This document shows positions 1-6,112 of a DNA stretch of 15,629 nucleotides, piece by piece. How positions within the stretch are numbered: position 1 is the first letter of the stretch; each line of letters opens with the position of its first letter. This DNA comes from Novosphingobium sp. GTDB taxonomy: Bacteria; Pseudomonadota; Alphaproteobacteria; Sphingomonadales; Sphingomonadaceae. The notes beneath the pieces are model-generated. The model made no database searches and was not told where the DNA came from. It saw only the letters and a list, made by a program, of their open reading frames with translations. A program made the translations under genes and the position numbers. The stretch lies in NCBI GenBank assembly GCA_027490345.1, contig JAIXYF010000465.1:1-15629 (forward strand). The letters run 5' to 3'.

Positions 1-1129
1 CCAGCTTCATGTTCATGCGTTCCGGCAGCCCGCCGACATTGTGGTGGCTCTTGATCGTGACCGAAGGCCCGCCGGTGAACGAGACGCTCTCGATCACATC
101 AGGATAGAGCGTGCCTTGCGCCAGAAAGTCTGCTCCGCCGACTTGCTTGGCCTCGGCCTCGAACACGTCGATGAAGGTCTTGCCGATGAACTTGCGCTTG
201 GCCTCGGGGTCAGTCACCCCGGCCAGCCCGCCAAGGAACAGCGCCGAGACATCCTTGTGGACCAGCGGGATGTTGAAGTGTCCACGAAACAGACTGACGA
301 CCTGTTCGGCTTCGCCCATGCGCATCAGGCCGTGATCGACGAACACGCAGGTCAGCTGATCGCCGATCGCTTCGTGGATCAGCACCGCCGCCACGGCCGA
401 ATCGACCCCGCCCGAAAGCCCGCAGATCACGCGGCTTGTCCCCACAGCCGCGCGGATTTCGGCGATTTTGGTCTTGCGGAACTCTGCCATCGTCCAATCG
501 CCCGCGCAGCCGCAGACGTGGCGCACGAAATTGGCGATCAGCTTGCCGCCATCGGGCGTGTGGACCACTTCGGGGTGGAACTGGGTGCCATAGTACCGCT
601 TTTCCTCGTTCGCGATCACCGCAAACGGCGCGCCATCGGACACGGCCACGATGCGGAAGCCCGGCGCGAATTGCGTCACCTTGTCGCCGTGGCTCATCCA
701 CACCTGATGCCGCTCGCCCGGTTGCCACAGGCCATCGAACAATGCGCAAGGCTCGGTCACCGTCAGGAACGCGCGGCCAAATTCGCCCGCATCGCCGGGC
801 TGCACATCGCCGCCAAGCTGCTGGCTCATCACTTGCTGGCCATAGCAGATGCCCAGGATCGGCAGGCCGCTGTCAAACAGCACTTGCGGCGCACGGGGGC
901 TGCCTTCGGCTGGGACGCTGGCGGGCGATCCGGAAAGGATGATGCCCTTGGGCTTCATCCGGTGGAACGCCGCTTCAGCCAGCGTGAAGGGGGCGATTTC
1001 GGAATAGACCCCGGCTTCGCGCACGCGGCGCGCGATCAGCTGGGTCACCTGGCTGCCGAAGTCGACGATAAGGATCGACTCTGGAAGGACCGCCTCTGAA
1101 AGGCTCGATTCTGAAGGCTGGATGCTCAT
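1..1129 (-). CDS. guaA: GMP synthase (glutamine-hydrolysing), partial
   Basis: Converts XMP to GMP using ATP and glutamine-derived ammonia, the last step of de novo guanine nucleotide synthesis in the cytoplasm. The visible 376 residues start with ATG at 1129 and run off the left edge without a stop; the family is about 520 residues long, so roughly the last 145 (dimerisation domain) are missing. The class I glutamine amidotransferase domain fills residues ~18-205, with the nucleophile Cys95 in GICYG and His185/Glu187 in FHPE. The ATP-pyrophosphatase domain follows, with the PP-loop SGGVDS at ~239-244. The start is chosen because VDFGSQVTQL, the conserved beginning of the amidotransferase domain, lies 20 residues inside. 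It is divergent from the small ORF at 1474. Identification is secure. Confidence 0.97.
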   Translation of the reverse strand, partial: MSIQPSESSLSEAVLPESILIVDFGSQVTQLIARRVREAGVYSEIAPFTLAEAAFHRMKPKGIILSGSPASVPAEGSPRAPQVLFDSGLPILGICYGQQVMSQQLGGDVQPGDAGEFGRAFLTVTEPCALFDGLWQPGERHQVWMSHGDKVTQFAPGFRIVAVSDGAPFAVIANEEKRYYGTQFHPEVVHTPDGGKLIANFVRHVCGCAGDWTMAEFRKTKIAEIRAAVGTSRVICGLSGGVDSAVAAVLIHEAIGDQLTCVFVDHGLMRMGEAEQVVSLFRGHFNIPLVHKDVSALFLGGLAGVTDPEAKRKFIGKTFIDVFEAEAKQVGGADFLAQGTLYPDVIESVSFTGGPSVTIKSHHNVGGLPERMNMKL

Positions 1130-1473
1130 GGCAAGCGGATAATGGGGCGAGCGCTGCCTGTCCAGCAGAGCGGAAAAAAAGCCACAATCCGCGATTGCGC
1201 AGCGTGCACGTGGTATAGAAAATGCTATATTGTTGAAACAATCGTGCTTCCCCAAAGGGTATATTCCGAAAAAATCTTTATCTTTCAGTCAATCAATCTC
1301 GATTTCGCACTGATTGCAAGGAATGCAAGCGCACTTGCCTTGTTCGCACTTGCAGCAGGATTGGGAAAGCCTATTTGCAGCCTCGTTCCAAACGCTGTCC
1401 TGCAATCCACCACCCTGCCGGCGCGCGAAGAACGGGAGAGGTCCCCTGAAAGAGTGCAAACCAGGAGGACATT
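1130..1473. other. Intergenic region and leader between guaA and the small ORF
   Basis: This 344-bp stretch contains no convincing protein gene. An open frame running 1142-1609 reads through it, but its product resembles nothing and it runs through the terminator hairpin, so it is rejected. The region is visibly AT-richer than its surroundings between about 1210 and 1320. It holds two palindromes (1214-1242), a TATATT hexamer at 1260-1265 that could be a -10 for the rightward small ORF (no well-spaced -35 seen), and short complementary repeats TGCAAG/CTTGCA and GCAGGA/TCCTGC at 1315-1408 that could fold into an RNA leader. Confidence 0.5.
1205..1242 (-). promoter_or_regulatory. Candidate guaA promoter with two adjacent palindromes
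   Basis: On the minus strand TTGTTT (1241-1236) and TATACC (1217-1212) are separated by 18 bp, a weak but plausible -35/-10 pair placing transcription start near 1205, about 75 nt upstream of the guaA ATG. The same stretch holds two perfect inverted repeats: TATAG/CTATA (1214-1218 and 1225-1229) and ATTGTT/AACAAT (1229-1234 and 1237-1242). Operator function is inference; the promoter match is only moderate. Confidence 0.3.
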
Positions 1474-1557
1474 ATGCGTAACTACACTTCCGCGATCGTC
1501 TCGCTTGTTCTGGCTGCTGGCATCAGCAGCATGTTCTTCAGCGCCACGCTCGTCTGA
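1474..1557 (+). CDS. 27-residue hydrophobic small protein
   Basis: The ORF begins with ATG at 1474, five bases after a full AGGAGG Shine-Dalgarno (1463-1468), and ends at TGA 1555-1557. The peptide has a short polar, basic N-terminus (MRNYTS), then an almost uninterrupted hydrophobic stretch from about residue 7 to 27 including FFSATLV, so it could span or insert into the inner membrane. It is followed after 28 nt by a strong intrinsic terminator, giving the look of a self-contained small transcription unit. I do not recognise a named family. Options are a small membrane protein, a leader peptide for the downstream gluQ group, or a type I toxin-like peptide; the sequence does not decide. No run of Glu, Gln or Asp codons supports classical amino-acid attenuation. 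Confidence 0.62.
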   Translation: MRNYTSAIVSLVLAAGISSMFFSATLV

Positions 1558-1585
1558 GCTGGCCCCGATGAACGGGCGATCCCCG

Positions 1586-1626
1586 AAAAACGGCTGCCTT
1601 ACCCGTTAAGGCAGCCGTTTTTGTTT
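1586..1626 (+). terminator. Strong rho-independent terminator, possibly bidirectional
   Basis: A perfect 16-bp stem (1586-1601 with 1607-1622) closes a five-base loop (1602-1606) and is followed by T-rich sequence (TTTTTGTTTTT, 1618-1628). The 5' arm starts with five A residues, so the minus-strand transcript would also have a U-tract. It lies 28 nt after the stop of the 27-codon ORF and 27 nt before the gluQ start. Confidence 0.93.
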
Positions 1627-1653
1627 TTGCGGTCAGGGGGCTATGGAACCCTT

Positions 1654-2508
1654 ATGCCCGCTCCGCTTACCACTCGTTTTGCCCCCAGCCCCAACGGTTC
1701 GCTGCATCTGGGCCATGCCTATGCCGCAATCGTCGCGCATGATCGTGCCATGCAGGATGGCGGGCGGTTCCTGCTGCGGATCGAGGATATCGACGGCATG
1801 CGTAGCCGGGCTGAGCTCGCGGATGAATTCCGCGCTGATCTCGAATGGCTCGGCCTGACGTTCGAGGAAGTCCCCGCCCAGTCAACGCGCCTCACCAGCT
1901 ACCGCGAGGCCGCGCAAAACTTGCGCGCGATGGGCCTGCTTTATCCCTGCCGCTGCACCCGCGCCGAAGTGGCGGCGGCCGCCACGCTGCAGGGGCCGGA
2001 CGGGCCGATCTATCCCGGCACGTGCCTGCGCAATCCGCCGCTCGCTTCGGCCGATCCGGTTTGGCGACTGGATGTGGAGCAGGCCGCCGAACTGTGCGGT
2101 TCGCTGACGTGGTTTGACGAGCGGCGCGGCCCGCAAGCCGCGCGGCCCGCCATGCTGGGCGATGTGGTGATCTGGCGCCGCGATGCACCTGCCAGCTATC
2201 ACCTTGCCGCCACGCTCGATGATGCTGCAGACGGCGTGACCGTGGTGACGCGCGGGGCCGATCTGTTTGCCGCCACGCACATCCACCGCTTGCTGCAAGT
2301 GCTGCTGGGCCTGCCTGAACCGCGCTGGCACCATCATGGGCTGCTGGCCGGGGCCGATGGCCGCAAGCTGGCCAAGCGCCGCGATGCGCCTTCGCTGGCC
2401 GATCGCCGCCGTGCAGGAGAGGATGGCCGCGCGCTAGCCTATGCGCTGCGCCATACCCGCTTTGACACTGGTGTTTCGCTCGATGAGAGCCTAGACCTCT
2501 TGCCATGA
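1654..2508 (+). CDS. gluQ: Glutamyl-Q tRNA(Asp) synthetase
   Basis: Activates glutamate and attaches it to queuosine 34 in the anticodon of tRNA-Asp; it is a truncated glutamyl-tRNA synthetase paralogue without an anticodon-binding domain. The 284-residue protein shows the class I opening RFAPSPNGSLHLGH (HIGH motif at 18-21), LLRIEDID, the zinc site C99-x-C101...Y120...C124, and a KMSKS-like KLAKR at 238-242. The length matches the roughly 290-300 residues of the family. The ATG at 1654 is preferred; a TTG at 1621 in the same frame lies inside the terminator. A purine-rich AGGGGG at 1635-1640 is rather far from this ATG. The stop overlaps the start of the HIG1 gene, suggesting translational coupling. 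The terminator just upstream leaves little room for its own promoter. Confidence 0.94.
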   Translation: MPAPLTTRFAPSPNGSLHLGHAYAAIVAHDRAMQDGGRFLLRIEDIDGMRSRAELADEFRADLEWLGLTFEEVPAQSTRLTSYREAAQNLRAMGLLYPCRCTRAEVAAAATLQGPDGPIYPGTCLRNPPLASADPVWRLDVEQAAELCGSLTWFDERRGPQAARPAMLGDVVIWRRDAPASYHLAATLDDAADGVTVVTRGADLFAATHIHRLLQVLLGLPEPRWHHHGLLAGADGRKLAKRRDAPSLADRRRAGEDGRALAYALRHTRFDTGVSLDESLDLLP

Positions 2509-2741
2509 TAATGTTCTTTGTACCGGTGATCCTCATCTTGATGGGTCTGACAGCCTGGTCGCTGATTCGTGGCATTGGCGCCTTCCTCAACAGCACCAAA
2601 GCGGAGCTGGACGGCGATGGCACCCGCGCCACGGAAATGCAGCTGCTGCAGAACAAGATGATGTTCAACCGCATCAAGTATCAGGGCCTTGCCGTCGCGG
2701 CGGTGGTGGTCCTTCTGCTGTTCACGCAGGGCGGCCGCTAA
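2505..2741 (+). CDS. HIG1-domain (hypoxia-induced) twin-transmembrane protein
   Basis: A 78-residue inner membrane protein with two hydrophobic segments (about residues 3-25 and 60-75) joined by a polar loop. The loop ends in QLLQNKMMFNRIKYQGLAV, which resembles the HIG1_N core (NK-x-M-x(2)-R-x(3)-Q). Mitochondrial relatives (Rcf1, HIGD) associate with respiratory supercomplexes; the bacterial role is not established. The ATG at 2505 overlaps the gluQ TGA (ATGA), so translation is probably coupled; a second in-frame ATG at 2511 would shorten the protein by two residues. The stop is TAA at 2739-2741, only 16 nt before the adenosyltransferase start. Confidence 0.85.
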   Translation: MIMFFVPVILILMGLTAWSLIRGIGAFLNSTKAELDGDGTRATEMQLLQNKMMFNRIKYQGLAVAAVVVLLLFTQGGR

Positions 2742-2757
2742 GGCGCGCTGCTGATCC

Positions 2758-3333
2758 GTGGTCAAGCTCAACAAGATCTACACGCGCACCGGCGATGATG
2801 GCACCACGGGCCTTGTCGATGGCTCGCGCCGCGCCAAGCATGACTTGCGGCTCGAAGCTATTGGCGAAGTGGACGAGCTCAACAGCGCAGTAGGCTTTGC
2901 CGCGCTGGCGCTGGAGGCAGATCGGAGCGCGGTGCTGCACCGCATCCAGAACGATCTGTTCGATCTCGGTGCCGATCTGGCAACGCCACTGGGCGATATT
3001 GGCGGTGCGGATTTCACCCCATCCGAAATGGTGCTGCGGATCGTGGCTGCTCAGCCCGACCGGCTGGAGGCGGAGATTGACACGCTGAATGCCGCCCTGC
3101 CGCCTCTGACCAGCTTCATCCTGCCCGGCGGCAGCGAAGGCGCCGCCCGCGTCCACCTTGCCCGCGCCATCGCTCGCCGCGCTGAACGCGCTGCCACCGC
3201 GCTGGCCGCGGCAGAGCCGGTGAACCCGGCCGCGCTGGCCTATCTCAACCGGCTTTCGGATTATCTGTTCGTGCTCGCCCGCGCGGTCAACGCGGGCAAA
3301 GACCCGCTGTGGGTGCCCGGCGCCTCGCGCTGA
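2758..3333 (+). CDS. Cob(I)alamin adenosyltransferase, PduO type
   Basis: Transfers the adenosyl group of ATP to reduced corrinoid to make adenosylcobalamin, the cofactor of enzymes such as methylmalonyl-CoA mutase. The 191-residue protein has the diagnostic N-terminal YTRTGDDGTTGL (residues 8-19), the GEVDELNSAVG helix (36-46), and the ATP-site helices ARAIARRAER (135-144) and LNRLSDYLFVLAR (163-175). Length and motif order fit the PduO/MMAB family. It starts with GTG at 2758, since VKLNKIYTRTG is the usual beginning. It lies 16 nt after the HIG1 gene and is followed 84 nt later by the 3-hydroxybutyryl-CoA dehydrogenase. No other B12 gene is visible. Symbols in use for this family vary (cobO, pduO, mmaB), so none is assigned. 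Confidence 0.95.
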   Translation: MVKLNKIYTRTGDDGTTGLVDGSRRAKHDLRLEAIGEVDELNSAVGFAALALEADRSAVLHRIQNDLFDLGADLATPLGDIGGADFTPSEMVLRIVAAQPDRLEAEIDTLNAALPPLTSFILPGGSEGAARVHLARAIARRAERAATALAAAEPVNPAALAYLNRLSDYLFVLARAVNAGKDPLWVPGASR

Positions 3334-3417
3334 ACCACCTCTCAATTTGGCTGCTTCCCTCGCGGCCCGATCCCCATTAGGCAGCGCGCAAACGTGCAAT
3401 CAGGCGGGATACAACTC

Positions 3418-4287
3418 ATGCAGACAATCGCAGTCATCGGTGCCGGGCAGATGGGTTCCGGCATTGCCCAGGTCGCAGCCGCTTCGGGCAAGACAGTGCT
3501 GCTCTCTGATGTTTCGCTCGCACTGGCCGAAGCCGCGCGCGCGAAGATCGAAAAGGGCCTGATGAAGCTGGCAGAACGCGGGAAGATCCCTGCAGAGGAC
3601 GCCATCGCCACTGTTTCGCGCATTACCCCGGTAGGCGATTACGCCCGGCTGGGTGAGGCCGATCTCGTGATCGAGGCGGCGACCGAGCGGGAAGACATCA
3701 AGCACAAGATCTTCGAAGCGGCAGGCAAGCACCTTGGCGCTCACGCGATCATGGCGACGAACACTTCGTCGATCCCGATCACGCGGATGGCGGTCTCCTC
3801 GCCCGATGCCGCTCGCTTCATCGGCATCCACTTCTTCAATCCCGTGCCGCTCATGAAGCTGGTGGAAGTCATCCCCGGCCTTGCCACCTCGGTTTCCACG
3901 ATCGAGGCAGTGCGCGGTTTCGTGGCCGACATCGGCAAGGAAATCGTGCTGTCGCAGGATGAGCCGGGCTTCATCGTCAACCGCATCTTCGTGCCCTTCA
4001 TCAATGAAGCGGCGTTCGTGCTGGGCAGCGGCACCGGCTCGATCCAGGATATCGACAAGGGCGTGAAGCTGGGCCTCAATCACCCGATGGGGCCGCTCGA
4101 ACTGGCCGATTTCATCGGGCTCGATACGCTGCTGGAGATCATGAAGATCTACCTCGCCTCAACCGGCGATCCGAAGTACCGCCCTGCGCCGCTGCTGCAG
4201 AAGTATGTCGAAGCGGGCTGGCTCGGTCGCAAATCGGGCCGCGGCTTCTATGATTACAGCGGCGAGGTGCCGGTGCCGACTCGCTGA
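3418..4287 (+). CDS. 3-hydroxybutyryl-CoA dehydrogenase
   Basis: NAD(P)-dependent oxidation of 3-hydroxyacyl-CoA to acetoacetyl-CoA, in fatty acid, ketone body or polyhydroxybutyrate metabolism; a soluble single-function enzyme of 289 residues. The Rossmann fold starts at VIGAGQMGSGIAQ (GxGxxG at 8-13). Catalytic and substrate residues are recognisable: TNTSSIPIT with Ser117, GIHFFNP with His138, VEVI with Glu150, and FIVNR with Asn188. The C-terminal domain contains LNHPMGPLELADFIGLD (220-236) and the family ending GWLGRKSGRGFYDYSG. The ATG at 3418 has AGGCGGG upstream; an in-frame GTG at 3394 would add eight unrelated residues. The gene converges on the small membrane protein at 4316 with a shared hairpin between them. 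Confidence 0.95.
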   Translation: MQTIAVIGAGQMGSGIAQVAAASGKTVLLSDVSLALAEAARAKIEKGLMKLAERGKIPAEDAIATVSRITPVGDYARLGEADLVIEAATEREDIKHKIFEAAGKHLGAHAIMATNTSSIPITRMAVSSPDAARFIGIHFFNPVPLMKLVEVIPGLATSVSTIEAVRGFVADIGKEIVLSQDEPGFIVNRIFVPFINEAAFVLGSGTGSIQDIDKGVKLGLNHPMGPLELADFIGLDTLLEIMKIYLASTGDPKYRPAPLLQKYVEAGWLGRKSGRGFYDYSGEVPVPTR

Positions 4288-4302
4288 CCTTATGGTCGTT
4301 CG

Positions 4303-4331
4303 CGATCCCGGCAGATTATTGGCTGGGATCG
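4303..4331. terminator. Hairpin between convergent genes
   Basis: CGATCCCGGC (4303-4312) pairs with 4322-4331 through ten base pairs including one G-U, around a nine-base loop that contains the TAA stop of the leftward gene. It lies in the 28-bp gap after the dehydrogenase and overlaps the last codons of the opposing gene. No U-tract follows on either strand, so intrinsic termination is only possible, not shown. Confidence 0.4.
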
Positions 4332-4642
4332 ATCGGATAGGGTTCTGCCGGGGCCGAATCGTAGCTTGACGAATACCCGTCGCGAACGAGCGCAGGGTTC
4401 GAAGGGTCGTAACCATCGGTCTGCCGGGCGCGGCGTATTTCCCGCTCGGCCTCGTACTGCTGGTGGCGCTGGCGGGCTTCCTCGATCTCGGCGTCCGAGG
4501 CCTTGGAATATCCCGTTCTCATGCCGATGCCGGTAACGCTCAGGATCAGACCGCTCAGCAGCAGCATCGCCAGACCGATGAAAATGCGCCAGCGGATATA
4601 GGCAAACAGGTCAGACACGGTGAGATGCTCCGTCGGTTTCAC
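4316..4642 (-). CDS. Hypothetical single-pass membrane protein
   Basis: A 108-residue protein of no family I recognise. An N-terminal cytoplasmic-type segment (MKPTEHLTVSDLFAYIRWR) precedes one clear transmembrane helix at about residues 20-40 (FIGLAMLLLSGLILSVTGIG). Then comes a charged, probably helical segment rich in Glu, Arg and Gln (DAEIEEARQRHQQYEAEREI, ~49-68), and a low-complexity tail rich in Ser, Tyr, Asp and Pro. The start is GTG at 4642; an in-frame TAA lies a few codons upstream, so this is the longest possible start, and the ribosome binding site is weak. It stands alone, divergent from the thermonuclease and convergent with the dehydrogenase. The architecture (short N-terminus, TM, coiled coil) suggests a membrane-anchored scaffold or adaptor, which is inference. 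Confidence 0.75.
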   Translation of the reverse strand: MKPTEHLTVSDLFAYIRWRIFIGLAMLLLSGLILSVTGIGMRTGYSKASDAEIEEARQRHQQYEAEREIRRARQTDGYDPSNPALVRDGYSSSYDSAPAEPYPIDPSQ

Positions 4643-4860
4643 ACGATCATCCGTTGCATGGCGGATGCGTGGTTAAGGAATCGCCAACCTGATCGTCGAT
4701 TCTGGCAGCGGGTGAACGCCTCGGGCAACGCGCGTTCTGCGGCTTGCCTTCTGCCTGGCGGGGCGTTTGCCGCAAAAATCCCTCAGTATGCAGCCTAAGT
4801 CATTGCACCATAGGTATTTTTTGGAAAGGAACAAACCATGAAACCTGCCAAGATGGTCGC

Positions 4861-5352
4861 ATGCAAACACCCCTACTTCAGCGGCAGTGCGCCGCTTTCG
4901 CCGCCGCACTCCTTGCGGTTCTCGCCGGTGGTCTGGTTGCTGCCGCTGCGCCCACCCATGCTACGGATGCGGCGCGCCACGCCTTTGGCGCAGACCGGGA
5001 GGCGGCATCGTTCGGTTTGTGCGAGGGGCCGATCCGGGTGAGCTGCGTGGTGGATGGCGATACCTTCTGGTATCGCGGGCTGAAGATCCGCATCGCCGAT
5101 ATCAACGCCCCCGAACTGTCCAGCCCATCTTGCGCGCATGAGGCGCGGCTGGCGGCCGCGGCCACGCGGCGGCTGGTGGCTCTGCTCAATGCCGGACCGT
5201 TCACGCTGGCGACGGGCGAGCGGGAGACGGATCGCTATGGCCGCGCGCTGCGGGTGGTGCTGCGCGGCGGGCGTAGTCTGGGCGCGGTGCTGGAGGCAGA
5301 GGGGCTGGCCGAACACTGGCAGGGTCGGCGGGGAGACTGGTGCGCGGCGTGA
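4861..5352 (+). CDS. Secreted thermonuclease (SNase-like) family protein
   Basis: A predicted exported nuclease of the staphylococcal nuclease fold, 163 residues. A signal peptide covers about residues 1-34 (hydrophobic AAFAAALLAVLAGG, then APTHA as a possible cleavage site). The OB-fold carries VVDGDTFWYRGLKIRIADINAPE (64-85, interrupted listing) and TDRYGRALRVV (123-133). By alignment with staphylococcal nuclease, D67 matches Asp21, R77 matches Arg35, E85 matches Glu43 and R128 matches Arg87, but N82 sits where Asp40 is expected. The ATG at 4861 gives a complete signal peptide; the strong GGAAAGGA site upstream instead serves an ATG at 4838 in another frame, so the true start is uncertain. 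The gene converges on the TetR gene five bases after its stop. Confidence 0.85.
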   Translation: MQTPLLQRQCAAFAAALLAVLAGGLVAAAAPTHATDAARHAFGADREAASFGLCEGPIRVSCVVDGDTFWYRGLKIRIADINAPELSSPSCAHEARLAAAATRRLVALLNAGPFTLATGERETDRYGRALRVVLRGGRSLGAVLEAEGLAEHWQGRRGDWCAA

Positions 5353-5384
5353 CCGCGCTAGGCCGCGCGCAGCCCGGTCACGCC
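5346..5384. terminator. Inverted repeat across the ends of convergent genes
   Basis: GGCGTGACCG (5346-5355) and CGGTCACGCC (5375-5384) form a perfect 10-bp stem. It spans the thermonuclease stop (5350-5352) and the TetR stop (5358-5360), and so lies within both coding ends. The loop of 19 bases is GC-rich and no T-tract follows on either strand. A bidirectional terminator or transcript-end stabiliser is plausible. Confidence 0.5.
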
Positions 5385-5993
5385 TCTTGCCCCGCGATCC
5401 TGCGCTGAAAGCCCATCGAAGATCGCGTCGATGATCCGCGCCAGTTTCTCTTCGGTCAGCCGGTCCATCATCCGGCTCATTAGGCCGATGTTGCAATAAG
5501 GCTGGACCATCTGGTTGATAAGGCTCAGCGTCTGGTCGATCTCCAGCCCGGCGAAATGCCCTTCGCCCATGGCTTCGGCAATGATCATGCTGAGATAGTG
5601 ATCGGCAAGGTCGACATAGCTGCGCACTTGTTCGAAATATTCGTTGCCAAGCTCGACATACATTTCATGTGCTACCGGATCGGCGCGGTAGGCATCGCGC
5701 ATGATCACGAAGCGGCGCGCGAAGAATTCATACATCTTGCGCCGGGCAGGCAGTTCGCTGGCGACCACGTCTTCCATGATCGCGACCTTGGGGCGGAACC
5801 AGTATTCCCCGATCGCCTCCAGCAGCGCTTCGCGGCTCTCGAAATAGCGCAGCACTTGCGCTGGAGACATCCCCGCGCGCATGGCGACTTCCGGCATGGT
5901 CAGTGCCTGGCCGCCGCGTTCCTCGATCAGCGCGCAGGCCACTTCCACAAGGCGCGCCTGTCCGGCTGCGATATCTGTCTGCTGGCGTGGCAT
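5358..5993 (-). CDS. TetR-family transcriptional regulator
   Basis: A 211-residue DNA-binding regulator. The N-terminal helix-turn-helix domain covers residues ~11-60, with ARLVEVACALIEERG, then LTMPEVAMRAGMSPAQVLRYFESREALLEAI, the TetR signature including YF in the recognition region. The remaining residues form the helical ligand-binding and dimer domain, with no recognisable ligand. The ATG at 5993 is preferred because AGGA lies eight bases upstream on the minus strand and the HTH then begins at the usual distance; an ATG at 6029 would add 12 residues. It is divergent from the 5'-nucleotidase gene across 119 bp and may control it and itself, which is inference from position only. Confidence 0.92.
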   Translation of the reverse strand: MPRQQTDIAAGQARLVEVACALIEERGGQALTMPEVAMRAGMSPAQVLRYFESREALLEAIGEYWFRPKVAIMEDVVASELPARRKMYEFFARRFVIMRDAYRADPVAHEMYVELGNEYFEQVRSYVDLADHYLSMIIAEAMGEGHFAGLEIDQTLSLINQMVQPYCNIGLMSRMMDRLTEEKLARIIDAIFDGLSAQDRGARGVTGLRAA

Positions 5994-6112
5994 GCAATGG
6001 TCCTGTCGCCGGAACGGCTTATCTGCCATTCTAGGGACTGGTCGCGGCGGTTTCAATCGAGCTGGCCGCAATTGATCGAGTCCGGCATGAACCTGGATGA
6101 GGAGCGGACAAG

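Noticed and set aside
41..1099. 352-codon plus-strand open frame opposite guaA
   Set aside because: Antisense to a certain GMP synthase; its Ala/His/Arg-rich product is typical of GC-rich shadow frames.
1142..1609. 155-codon open frame across the guaA-gluQ intergenic region
   Set aside because: It runs through the terminator hairpin, has no ribosome binding site, low-complexity codon use, and the product resembles no protein; the 27-codon frame in another phase has the real signals.
1643..1858. 71-codon frame starting two bases after AGGGGG, overlapping gluQ
   Set aside because: The spacing is too short for use and the encoded peptide is a shifted reading of gluQ.
4838..5041. 67-codon frame with a strong ribosome binding site overlapping the thermonuclease start
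   Set aside because: Product (proline/arginine-rich) resembles nothing and the signal peptide lies in another frame; retained only as a start-site puzzle in the findings.
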